Part shown: in pieces, positions 14,372 through 22,461 of the stretch
How the letters are laid out: every line of letters begins with the position of its first letter
How positions within the stretch are numbered: the stretch's first letter is position 1
From: an uncultured bacterium
GTDB taxonomy: Bacteria; Bacillota; Clostridia; Oscillospirales; Acutalibacteraceae
Reading direction: 5' to 3'
Length of the DNA stretch: 31,049 bases
Assembly: GCA_905215105.1 (NCBI GenBank)
Contig: CAJMOI010000008.1
Coordinates: forward strand, 1 to 31,049
The notes under the pieces: model-generated
Seen by the model: the letters and a program-made list of their open reading frames with translations, nothing else
Told to the model about the DNA's origin: nothing
Database searches by the model: none
Program-made: the position numbers and the translations under genes

Positions 14372-17300
14372 TCAGCCGCAGAAGAACCAGCCGGGCAGCC
14401 ACTGGAGGCTCTTGACATAGTCGGCCGGTGCGGCATAGCCGGAAATCACCGGGAAGAACACTACAAACAGTGCCAGAGAGGCAACTACAAGACCGCTCAT
14501 CACCAGTTTGGGCGCCAGTGCCCGGTGTTCGTCAGAAACCCGGCGGCCCCGGCGGCTGGCAGCATCCCAGCGATCCAGCACCAGCAGCAGTGCCAGCAGG
14601 GCAAAGGGCAGGGCGGTGAAATAGTGGTAAATGAAGGTCAGACGAGACACCAGTACCCAGGGCAGATATGCAGACAGGAAGCCCACCAGCAGGAATCCGG
14701 CAGTCCGGCGGCGATGAATGAGTCCCTGCCAGGCTGCATAGAGCAGCGCGGGAATGGAACCCCACCACAGCACCGGATTTCCCAAAGCGGAAATAGTGCA
14801 AACCAGATTTTCCGAACCGGCATAGTGATAGGTGATGTGATACCACACCGGGCGGGACATGACAGGCCACTGGTACCAAACCGAGGCAAAGCTGTGTTCT
14901 GCCTGTAAACCGGAGTGATAGTTGTACATATGTACCTGATAGCTCCACCAGCCCGACAGCCCGACGTTGTGGCCCGGCAGCAGCAGGATGGGCAGGAAGG
15001 CCGCATAATAAATTCCAAAGGGAATCAGCAGGAAAAAGACGCAGCACCACAGAATCAGAGTACGGGTGCGGCGGTTTAACTCTTTTCGCTGATCGGAAGG
15101 ACAGTCCCGATAGGCCCGGAACAGCCGCCAGAAGAATAGCACAGCCAGTCCCAGCGCACCGTAAGCTGCCGTCCATTTGGAAGCAATACCCAACCCGGTA
15201 AACAGGCCGCACAGCAGCAGCGGCAGCAGTACACGGGGCAGGGAATCCTGCCGGATATCCTTCTGACAGAAGCACAGCATGGCATCGTACATCAGCAGCA
15301 GGAAGAATACTGCATAGGTGTCGATGGTGGCAATGCGGGTCTGGGTGAAGTGCATGAAGTCCAGAGCAAAGAGCAGGGTTCCGCCCACCGCCAGCCAGCT
15401 TTTGCCGAAAAGCCGCTTAATCATATGATAGAGAATAGGCAGCATTAAAACGCCCAGCAACGCTCCCATAAACCGCCAGCCAAAGGGATTCATGCCGAAC
15501 AGAAGGATGCCCAGGCTCATCATCAGCTTGCCCAGCGGCGGATGGGTGTTTTCATAAGGCTCCGCGCCCAGCAGATGTTCATAGGCGGTGCGGGCGTGAT
15601 AGATTTCATCAAAATAGGTGGAGTCGTACCAGCTGGGATGGAGGGGGACGTCCGCCTGTTCGTCAATCAGCGTTTCTCCAGAACCGTCCTCCAGTGTCAG
15701 CTCCAAAAGGGAATTCCCGTCAGCGGACACCACGGCGATTTCGTTGAGCACCGGCGTACCGGCAACTGCCGTCAGCCGCAGCCAATGGGTGTTTTCCGGA
15801 AGGGCAAATTCCTGCCAGGCAAACACGCTGCCGTCGGAGAGAATGCCGGCGCTTTCCCAATACAGTCCGTCTTCGGAAACCTCCACGGCAACGTCCACAC
15901 CCAGATTGGCATAGGCACCCTGCTGGGGAACCGTCAAACCGGGAAGATACCGGAGCGTCCGGCCTTCATCGGAAAGGGAGAGGGTCACACTTTCGCCGGA
16001 AGCAGGCGCCCAGGTGGTTTCCGGCATCACAGAGGAACCCAGACACCAGAAGCCCACACAGGCATAGACAGCGGCAATCAGGATTGCCAATACCCAGTCT
16101 TTTGCTTTCATTCGACGGTCTTCCATGGTGACAGAGTCTTCCAGCAAGTGACGGGGCGGCTCATAGGTGTTTTCCTGATCGAGGGTTATCGTCTGTTCCT
16201 GAACAAATACGTTCCAGATGACATAAAGCAGATAACCATAGAGAATCAGATGTGTCGCGGAGAGAGTCAGCAGCACCGGTGAGGTGGGGGGAACATAGGA
16301 ATTATTCAGATAGAGCACATAGGCCACGTTGAGGAAGTGGAGAGTGGAGAGACCGAAAAATGTGAGATACAGTCGCAAATCCCGGGTAAAGACGGCACAG
16401 GCCAGCAGGAAAAACAGCGCCGGAAACAGATAGCGCTCGTGCATTTTGGGGGCAAAGAGATAAATGGTGGAGATGATGACCACCGGAACGGTGAAAATAG
16501 CCCGTTCGTGCTTGCTTTTCCAATAGATGATGCCGGAGAGCACCACCGCCAGCAGTGCAGAAGCGGCCGTGAGAGTCGGGGAAACCCAGGCGGGGAATTC
16601 CTCCAGAGAACGCCAGTTCAGCCCCAACAGGCCATAGAGGTTATAGGCGTTGATGGTGAAGTAATTGTAGAAGCCCATGGTGTCCAGATATTGCTGGGGC
16701 AGCCAGGAGAAATCAAAATTCCGGGTGCAGGGAAGGGCCAGCAGGAAAATCACCGCAAACGCGCTGACCAGTCCCAGCAGAAGCCCTTTCCAGTCCTTCC
16801 GCTTGAGGACAAAGAACAGGAAAACCGGGGCAAACAGCAGCATTTGGGGTTTCATCATCACACCAAGGCCGTACATCGCGCCGGCGGCAGCCATCCAGCC
16901 GGGCTTTTCCCGCAGCAGCAGGAGTATGGCCAGCAGCAGAAGCAGTACACAGAAGCTGTCCGCCTGTCCCCAGATGGTGCTGTTGATGAGAACAGCGGGG
17001 CAGAACAGGTACAGAGCAGCAGTGAGCAGCGCTTTGATGTTATTGGTGCGTTTTTGTGCGGTGGAATACAGCAGCCAGCCGCAGAACAGATCGGCCAGAA
17101 TAGAGGGCAGTTTGATGAGAAGTGTGAAACCGCTGCCTCCGGTTTCAAGACCAAACAGCTGGCGAAGCTTTTCCAGCCCCCATAAAACATACAGATAGCC
17201 GGGGGGATAGTCCAAAAATGCATCGCTGTAATAAATATTCTGAATTCCCATGCTGTCCACCATACCGGCCCAGGCCTTGAAGGTGTTCATATCAGTTTCG

Positions 17301-17467
17301 TATCCTGTAAATGATACACCGAGAACCAGACGTAATACGAAAGCAACTCCAAAAACAGCCACAACTGGGAATGCACTGTTAAAATTTCGATTCACGGAAA
17401 GATATTTTCGACACAACAGTGCTCCCAGTACCGCATAGACGGCGCAGGAGAGAATTTGTGCAGTCAT
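14372..17467 (-). CDS. Two-module GT-C membrane glycosyltransferase with C-terminal GT39/PMT domain
   Basis: A 1031-residue polytopic membrane protein with two glycosyltransferase-like modules. Residues 1-425 form a GT-C module with many membrane segments, the early loop acid D59 (GYETDMNTF), DYPPGY (86-91) and PKMHERY (340-346). After a cytoplasmic stretch, a helix (458-478) leads to an extracytoplasmic beta-rich, discoidin-like domain (about 485-605). Residues 606-1010 are a GT39-type module with the PMT motifs FDEIYHARTAYE (619-630) and HPPLGKLMM (642-650). Such enzymes use a lipid-phosphate sugar to glycosylate proteins or wall polymers outside the membrane; the acceptor is unknown. The ATG at 17467 has GAGGAGG 7 bases upstream. 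The same frame stays open for another 1116 codons antisense to lacZ, which I reject as coding. trmB follows. Confidence 0.87.
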   Translation of the reverse strand: MTAQILSCAVYAVLGALLCRKYLSVNRNFNSAFPVVAVFGVAFVLRLVLGVSFTGYETDMNTFKAWAGMVDSMGIQNIYYSDAFLDYPPGYLYVLWGLEKLRQLFGLETGGSGFTLLIKLPSILADLFCGWLLYSTAQKRTNNIKALLTAALYLFCPAVLINSTIWGQADSFCVLLLLLAILLLLREKPGWMAAAGAMYGLGVMMKPQMLLFAPVFLFFVLKRKDWKGLLLGLVSAFAVIFLLALPCTRNFDFSWLPQQYLDTMGFYNYFTINAYNLYGLLGLNWRSLEEFPAWVSPTLTAASALLAVVLSGIIYWKSKHERAIFTVPVVIISTIYLFAPKMHERYLFPALFFLLACAVFTRDLRLYLTFFGLSTLHFLNVAYVLYLNNSYVPPTSPVLLTLSATHLILYGYLLYVIWNVFVQEQTITLDQENTYEPPRHLLEDSVTMEDRRMKAKDWVLAILIAAVYACVGFWCLGSSVMPETTWAPASGESVTLSLSDEGRTLRYLPGLTVPQQGAYANLGVDVAVEVSEDGLYWESAGILSDGSVFAWQEFALPENTHWLRLTAVAGTPVLNEIAVVSADGNSLLELTLEDGSGETLIDEQADVPLHPSWYDSTYFDEIYHARTAYEHLLGAEPYENTHPPLGKLMMSLGILLFGMNPFGWRFMGALLGVLMLPILYHMIKRLFGKSWLAVGGTLLFALDFMHFTQTRIATIDTYAVFFLLLMYDAMLCFCQKDIRQDSLPRVLLPLLLCGLFTGLGIASKWTAAYGALGLAVLFFWRLFRAYRDCPSDQRKELNRRTRTLILWCCVFFLLIPFGIYYAAFLPILLLPGHNVGLSGWWSYQVHMYNYHSGLQAEHSFASVWYQWPVMSRPVWYHITYHYAGSENLVCTISALGNPVLWWGSIPALLYAAWQGLIHRRRTAGFLLVGFLSAYLPWVLVSRLTFIYHYFTALPFALLALLLVLDRWDAASRRGRRVSDEHRALAPKLVMSGLVVASLALFVVFFPVISGYAAPADYVKSLQWLPGWFFCG

Positions 17468-17579
17468 AGTCAGCCTCCTCGCAATTTGTGGTAAACATGT
17501 CCAAAAACTGACCGAATTTCTTGGCATGCAAAACCGGAAAATTGAAAAAATTTCCCTGTTCTTTCGAGAAAAAACAGAG

Positions 17580-17585
17580 TATAAT
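17580..17585 (+). promoter_or_regulatory. Likely -10 element of the lacZ promoter
   Basis: A perfect TATAAT at 17580-17585 precedes lacZ. The -35 position (17557-17562, TGTTCT) is poor, which would fit a regulated promoter. No good promoter was found on the opposite strand for the glycosyltransferase gene in this 288-base intergenic region. Confidence 0.5.
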
Positions 17586-17631
17586 GAACTCGGATGTTTC
17601 CTGTGAAAAGGGGGATTTGCAACCATTTCTA

Positions 17632-17645
17632 TGAAACCGGTTTCT
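17632..17645. promoter_or_regulatory. LacI-family-type operator palindrome in the lacZ leader
   Basis: GAAACCGGTTTC (17633-17644) is a perfect 12-base palindrome with a central CG, flanked by a T on each side. This is the shape of operators bound by LacI/GalR/CcpA-type repressors. It lies about 47 bases past the -10 box, inside the leader, where binding would block transcription. Confidence 0.5.
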
Positions 17646-17755
17646 TTTATTCCCCGGGAAAACAGCCATACAAAACAATCATAAAATACGGAATGGACAA
17701 AGTCAAGAAAAATGAAGAATTTTCCCGGAATCCGTTCCGTCCAGGAGGCGTTGTC

Positions 17756-20700
17756 ATGCAATTTACCAAGTTTCACGAAGACCCGCAGGTGCTGCATGTC
17801 GGTACCTGTCCCAACCGATCCTATTATATTCCCTGCGCGCCCGGCGAGACCGACTGGGAGGGGACTTCCTCCCGGGTGATGAGCCTGAACGGTACCTGGG
17901 CATTCCGCTATGAGCCCAGCTTTGCCGATGCGTTTCCCGAAACGGAGAACGGCGAGCTGCTGGTAAATCCGGAAGACCTTGGAGAAACGCCGGTTCCTTC
18001 CTGCTGGCAGACTCAGGGCTTTGACCGCCACCAGTATACCAACGTCAAATATCCCTTCCCCTATGACCCGCCCTATGTGCCGGAGGACAACCCCTGCGGC
18101 CTGTATGCCCGTACCTTTGAACTGGATGCGGACCAGAAGAAAATGGGCTGCTTCCTGAACTTTGAGGGTGTAGACTCCTGCTTCTATCTGTGGGTCAACG
18201 GAGAGTTTGCCGGTTACAGCCAGGTTTCCCACTCTACCAGTGAATTCGATATTTCTGATCTGGTGCAGGAGGGCGAAAACGAGCTGTTTGTGCTGGTGCT
18301 CAAGTGGTGCGACGGCAGCTATCTGGAAGATCAGGACAAGCTGCGTATGTCCGGTATTTTCCGCGACGTGTACCTGCTGTTCCGTCCCCAGAGCTATGTC
18401 CGCGACTATTTTGTCCACACCGACCTCAACGACGATTTCACCCGCGCCGATGTGACGGTGGATCTGGAAACCGTAGGCGAGCCCGCCGTTTCCGCCCGTC
18501 TGTTTGACCCGGAGGGAGAGCTGCTGGCACAGGCACAGGCCGAAAACGGCAAGCTGACCTTTGTGCTGGAAAACCCGGTGCTGTGGAATGCGGAGTCTCC
18601 CCGTCAGTATGAGCTGCTGCTGGAGACCGAAGACGAGTGCATCCATCAGAAGGTGGGTGTGCGCCGCGTGGAAGTCAAGGGCGATGTGGTGTACTTTAAC
18701 GGCGTGATGATCTGTTTCTACGGCGTCAACCGCCACGACAGCGACCCGGTGACCGGTTACACCATCAGCCGGGAGCAGGCGAAAAAAGATCTGGCCCTGA
18801 TGAAGCTCCACAATGTCAACGCCATCCGTACCAGCCACTATCCCAACGCCCCCTGGTTCCCCCAGATGTGCAGCGAATACGGCTTCTATGTCATCGGAGA
18901 GGCAGACCTGGAGTGCCACGGTACCACTACTATTTATAATGGAAATAACGATACATTCGGCTCCATTGTCCGTGATCCCCGTTTTGAAAAGGCCATCGTG
19001 GATCGTTCCCAGCGCAATGTCATCCGGGACAAAAACTGCGTCTGTGTGACCATGTGGTCTCTGGGCAATGAGTCCGGTTATGGCCCCAATGTGGTGGCAG
19101 CGGGCAACTGGGTCAAGTCCTATGATCCCAGCCGTCTGCTTCACTATGAAAACGTGCTGTACACCGATCTGGATAAGGCCTATGACATGACCATGCTGGA
19201 TGTGTTCAGCCGAATGTATGCTTCTCCCGAGTACATTGACAATTATTTCGCCAATCCGGAAGACCCCATGGGCGGCGGCGCCAGAAAGCCCTTTGTCCAG
19301 TGCGAGTACATCCACGCCATGGGCAACGGCCCCGGAGGCATTCAGGAATATCTGGATCAGATGGACAAATATCCGGGCTTCTGCGGCGGCTTTGTGTGGG
19401 AATGGTGTGACCACGCCATTTATCAGGGCCGTACCCCCGACAATCTGGACAAATACGGCTATGGCGGCGATTTCGGCGAGTTCCCTCACGACGGCAACTT
19501 CTGCATGGATGGTCTGGTGTATCCCGACCGTACTCCCCATACCGGCCTGCTGGAATACAAGAACGGCATTCGTCCCTTCCGTGTCCGCTGGGAAGACGGC
19601 GTCCTGTATGTGAAGAATGTACTGGATTTCACGGAGCTTTCCGCACACCTGTCCCTGTCCTATACAGTGACGGTGGAGGGCGAGACGGTTTCCGCCGGTA
19701 CGCTGGAGCTGCCGGAGATCCTTCCCCACGAGGAAAAGGCCGTTCCCTTTGCAGCAGAGCTGCCCCAGGGCTGCACCCTGCTGATTTCCGGTTATACCCG
19801 TCAGGAAAGCGCCTTTGTGCCTGCCGGTCATGAGGTGGGTTTCCAGCAGCTGTTCCCCTGCGGCGAACCTGCTGTACCGGCTGTCAGCGATCCGGTTCCC
19901 GGCGAAGTGTCCGTGTGCACCAACGGCACCACCTTTGTGATTTCCGGCGCAAACTTCCGCTATGACTTCAACCGCAAGACCGGCCTGTTCAATGCGCTGT
20001 CCAGCCGCAACACCGGCCTGCTCAGCCTGCCCATGGAGTGGAACCTGTGGCGTGCACCCACCGACAACGACCAGAATATGCGTCAGATGTGGGAAGCTGC
20101 CGGCTTTGACCGCACTACTGCCCGGGTGTATGAGTCTCAGGCTTCCGTTGAAAACGGCATGGCCGTGGTGACCTGCCGCCTGTCCATTTCCGCCATTCAC
20201 ATTCAGAAGATTCTGGAAGCGGATGTGCGCTGGGAAATCGACGGAAACGGCCGTCTGGATGGAACTGTCCATGTGGTTCGCTGCGACGATATCCGGGTTC
20301 CCGAGAAACCGCCGGTGTGGCCTGATTGCAGCGGTGAAATGCTGCCCCTGCCCCGGTTTGGCCTGCGGCTGTTTATGCCCGAGACCTTTGCCAATGTGGA
20401 GTACTTCGGCTATGGCCCCGTGGAGAGCTACAATGACAAGCATCTGGCTTCCTATCTGGGACGCTTTGCTTCCAGAGTGGAGGATCAGCACGAGGATTAC
20501 ATCAAGCCTCAGGAGAACGGCAGCCACTTTGGCACCCGTGAGGTGGAAGTCAGCGACGGCGTCACCGGTTTCCGTGCCGTCAGCGACCAGCCTTTCAGCT
20601 TCAATGTTTCTCCCTTCACCCAGGAAGAACTGACCGCCAAAAAGCACGACTATGAGCTGGAGACCAGCGGTTATACGGTGCTGTGCCTGGATTACAAGCT

Positions 20701-20800
20701 GAACGGCATCGGAACCAACAGCTGCGGCCCCATCACCGAAAAGCCCTATCGTTTTACAGAGAAGGAATTCACCTTCCATCTGGTTCTGGAAATGGAATAA
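17756..20800 (+). CDS. lacZ: GH2 beta-galactosidase (LacZ type)
   Basis: A 1014-residue LacZ-type enzyme, close to the 1023 residues of E. coli LacZ, that hydrolyses terminal beta-galactosides. Domains: sugar-binding jelly roll (about 40-210), Ig-like (212-310), catalytic barrel (311-590) with acid/base E439 in LGNESGYG and nucleophile E517 in CEYIHAMGNG, a second Ig-like domain (600-690) and the C-terminal beta-sandwich (about 725-1014). There is no signal peptide, so it acts inside the cell on imported lactose or host-derived oligosaccharides. The ATG at 17756 has AGGAGG 7 bases upstream; the frame extends upstream to 17594, but those codons cover the leader and its palindrome and lack a ribosome binding site. 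No transporter or repressor gene lies beside it. Confidence 0.94.
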   Translation: MQFTKFHEDPQVLHVGTCPNRSYYIPCAPGETDWEGTSSRVMSLNGTWAFRYEPSFADAFPETENGELLVNPEDLGETPVPSCWQTQGFDRHQYTNVKYPFPYDPPYVPEDNPCGLYARTFELDADQKKMGCFLNFEGVDSCFYLWVNGEFAGYSQVSHSTSEFDISDLVQEGENELFVLVLKWCDGSYLEDQDKLRMSGIFRDVYLLFRPQSYVRDYFVHTDLNDDFTRADVTVDLETVGEPAVSARLFDPEGELLAQAQAENGKLTFVLENPVLWNAESPRQYELLLETEDECIHQKVGVRRVEVKGDVVYFNGVMICFYGVNRHDSDPVTGYTISREQAKKDLALMKLHNVNAIRTSHYPNAPWFPQMCSEYGFYVIGEADLECHGTTTIYNGNNDTFGSIVRDPRFEKAIVDRSQRNVIRDKNCVCVTMWSLGNESGYGPNVVAAGNWVKSYDPSRLLHYENVLYTDLDKAYDMTMLDVFSRMYASPEYIDNYFANPEDPMGGGARKPFVQCEYIHAMGNGPGGIQEYLDQMDKYPGFCGGFVWEWCDHAIYQGRTPDNLDKYGYGGDFGEFPHDGNFCMDGLVYPDRTPHTGLLEYKNGIRPFRVRWEDGVLYVKNVLDFTELSAHLSLSYTVTVEGETVSAGTLELPEILPHEEKAVPFAAELPQGCTLLISGYTRQESAFVPAGHEVGFQQLFPCGEPAVPAVSDPVPGEVSVCTNGTTFVISGANFRYDFNRKTGLFNALSSRNTGLLSLPMEWNLWRAPTDNDQNMRQMWEAAGFDRTTARVYESQASVENGMAVVTCRLSISAIHIQKILEADVRWEIDGNGRLDGTVHVVRCDDIRVPEKPPVWPDCSGEMLPLPRFGLRLFMPETFANVEYFGYGPVESYNDKHLASYLGRFASRVEDQHEDYIKPQENGSHFGTREVEVSDGVTGFRAVSDQPFSFNVSPFTQEELTAKKHDYELETSGYTVLCLDYKLNGIGTNSCGPITEKPYRFTEKEFTFHLVLEME

Positions 20801-20816
20801 TCGTTTCTGATACACA

Positions 20817-20852
20817 GCGGAGCACCTTTAACAGGGTGCTCCGCATGATTTT
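20817..20852 (+). terminator. Probable terminator after lacZ
   Basis: A perfect 10-bp stem GCGGAGCACC (20817-20826 with 20835-20844) with an eight-base loop is followed by ATGATTTTAC. The T run is short and set back, so some readthrough into the acetyltransferase gene, whose ribosome binding site is only 20 bases on, is likely. Confidence 0.62.
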
Positions 20853-20874
20853 ACAGCAATCTATAAGGAGAAAG

Positions 20875-21291
20875 ATGAGTTTGATTCAATTTTACGAGAA
20901 AATCCCCACTGCGTCAGAGTTTAATGCCCTGTCGGAATCTGTAGGCTGGGGTAGTACTGACAGCAAAATTGTGGAAGAAGCCCTGCAAGCTTCCATTGTT
21001 TGCGTGTGCGCGTACGATCAGGAGAAGATAGTCGGCTTTGGCAGACTGATTGGAGACAGGACCATGTTTCTGTATATTCAGGATGTGATGGTACCGCCGG
21101 ACTATCAGGGCCAGAAGCTGGGAACACAAATTATGGAGCGCCTTTTGGCAAACGTGCAGGAGCTGAAAAAGCGAAATCCGGAAATCCGCACCTATCTGGG
21201 CGCTTCCAAAGGAAAAGAAAAATTCTATGAAAAGTTTGGATTTTTAACGCGAGAGGAAGCGGATTTAGGCCCGGGTATGGTTCTGTTTTGA
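20875..21291 (+). CDS. GNAT-family N-acetyltransferase
   Basis: A 138-residue GNAT protein. The acetyl-CoA-binding motif A is visible as DVMVPPDYQGQKLGTQIM, with the Q-x-x-G-x-G-like loop QGQKLG, and the C-terminal FYEKFGF is typical of motif B. It transfers an acetyl group from acetyl-CoA to an amine; the substrate cannot be told from the sequence. The ATG at 20875 has AAGGAG 5 bases upstream; an in-frame ATG at 20845 lies on the terminator stem and is rejected. It may be transcribed by readthrough from lacZ, since no separate promoter is visible between them. Confidence 0.9.
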   Translation: MSLIQFYEKIPTASEFNALSESVGWGSTDSKIVEEALQASIVCVCAYDQEKIVGFGRLIGDRTMFLYIQDVMVPPDYQGQKLGTQIMERLLANVQELKKRNPEIRTYLGASKGKEKFYEKFGFLTREEADLGPGMVLF

Positions 21292-21342
21292 CCAATTATA
21301 TTCCGTTCCTGCAATTTCTCAAAGTAGAATAACAGAAATATG

Positions 21343-21400
21343 AAAAAAGCTCCGGTACGCTTTTCCGGTTGGAAAGCGCTGCCGGGGCTTTTTGCGTTTT
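21343..21400 (+). terminator. Terminator of the GNAT gene
   Basis: AAAAAGC with CCGG and the inner GCTTTTCC pair with GGAAAGC, CCGG and GCTTTTT (21344-21394, with small internal mismatches, loop near GGTT). A second T run (GTTTTTT) follows. Confidence 0.8.
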
Positions 21401-21404
21401 TTAA

Positions 21405-21441
21405 TAAAAAAACCGGCCTCTCTTTTGGAGAAGCCGGTTTC
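21405..21441 (-). terminator. Terminator of purC
   Basis: On the minus strand AAACCGGC-TTCTC pairs with GAGA-GGCCGGTTT around CAAAA, followed by TTTTTTTATT (complement of 21403-21411). It lies just past the purC stop. Confidence 0.85.
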
Positions 21442-21452
21442 TCTTGAATTGT

Positions 21453-22304
21453 TTACAGCTCTTCGCCGGTAATGCGGCGGTAAGCGTCCAGATATTTGCT
21501 GCGGGTTTCGTCAATGACTTCCTGCGGCAGGTGCTCCGGAGCGCTGCCCTTATAGCCGTTGTTGGTGAGCCAGTCACGCAGGTACTGCTTGTCAAAGCTG
21601 TCCTGTCCCTGACCAACCTTGTAGGTGTCCTGAGACCAGAAACGGCTGGAGTCGGGGGTCAGCACCTCATCGCCCAGTACCAGTTCGCCGTTCTCATCCA
21701 GACCGAACTCGAACTTGGTGTCGGCAATGATGATACCCTTGGTCAGAGCGTAGTCGGCGCACTTCTTGTAGACCTCGATGGTCTTATCCCGGACTTTTTC
21801 GGCCAGTTCGGTGCCCAGAATCTCACAGGCCCGCTCAAAGGAGATGTTTTCGTCGTGCTCGCCCAGCTCGGCCTTGGTGGAGGGGGTGAACAGGGGCTCG
21901 GGGAGCTTCTGGGATTCCTGAAGGCCCTCGGGCAGGGGCATTCCGCAGATGGTGCCGGTCTTCTGATAGTCAGCCCAGCCGGAACCGGTGATATAGCCTC
22001 TGACGATGCATTCCACGGGGAGCATTTTCAGTTTCTTGACCAGCATGCTTCTGCCCTTGAATTCCTCGGTGCGGAACTCCTCGGGGAATTCGTTCCAGTC
22101 GGTGGTGATGATATGGTTGGGCACAACGTCCGCAACATACCGGAACCAGAACGCGGAAAGCTGGTTGAGGATCACACCCTTGTCCGGAACCGGATCGGGC
22201 ATGATGACATCATAAGCCGAGATTCGGTCGGAAACCACAATCATCAGGCTGTCTTCGGTCACTTCATAAATTTCGCGGACTTTTCCGCTGCTGATTTTAC
22301 GCAT
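21453..22304 (-). CDS. purC: Phosphoribosylaminoimidazole-succinocarboxamide synthase (SAICAR synthetase)
   Basis: A 283-residue enzyme that joins aspartate to CAIR with ATP in de novo purine synthesis. Visible family motifs are the N-terminal GKVREIYEV, SDRISAYD (25-32), ECIVRGYITGSGW (98-110), the IADTKFEFG segment and LGDEVLTPDSSRFW near the C-terminus. The length is in the range of the longer bacterial PurC form. AAGGTGG lies 7 bases upstream of the ATG at 22304. It stands alone rather than in a pur cluster, with its own promoter and terminator; no purine riboswitch was seen in the short leader. Confidence 0.95.
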   Translation of the reverse strand: MRKISSGKVREIYEVTEDSLMIVVSDRISAYDVIMPDPVPDKGVILNQLSAFWFRYVADVVPNHIITTDWNEFPEEFRTEEFKGRSMLVKKLKMLPVECIVRGYITGSGWADYQKTGTICGMPLPEGLQESQKLPEPLFTPSTKAELGEHDENISFERACEILGTELAEKVRDKTIEVYKKCADYALTKGIIIADTKFEFGLDENGELVLGDEVLTPDSSRFWSQDTYKVGQGQDSFDKQYLRDWLTNNGYKGSAPEHLPQEVIDETRSKYLDAYRRITGEEL

Positions 22305-22351
22305 ACATCATCCACCTTATTCCATATTTGGACACAAGTCCCGATGGCTCT

Positions 22352-22381
22352 ATTATACACGCTCTGACGGTGGGAATTCAA
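22352..22381 (-). promoter_or_regulatory. Sigma-A promoter of purC
   Basis: On the minus strand, -35 TTGAAT (22381-22376), an 18-base spacer and a perfect -10 TATAAT (22357-22352). The leader is about 40 bases. Confidence 0.75.
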
Positions 22382-22461
22382 CCGCTTCCCAGAAATTGAG
22401 CGCTTTATACCCCTGTTCCTATCGCGGAGACGGTTTTTTTGGATATGTTTTCACCCAAATC

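Noticed and set aside
17468..20815. Upstream extension of the glycosyltransferase frame by 1116 codons, antisense to lacZ
   Set aside because: The extension is the complement of lacZ, shows no protein pattern, and the ATG at 17467 has a good Shine-Dalgarno sequence and opens a membrane protein. It is a codon-bias artefact, not a giant fusion protein.
22382..22461. Terminator between the GH3 gene and the purC promoter
   Set aside because: A run of seven T on the plus strand (22434-22440) is present, but no convincing stem was found in the orientation needed for the GH3 gene.
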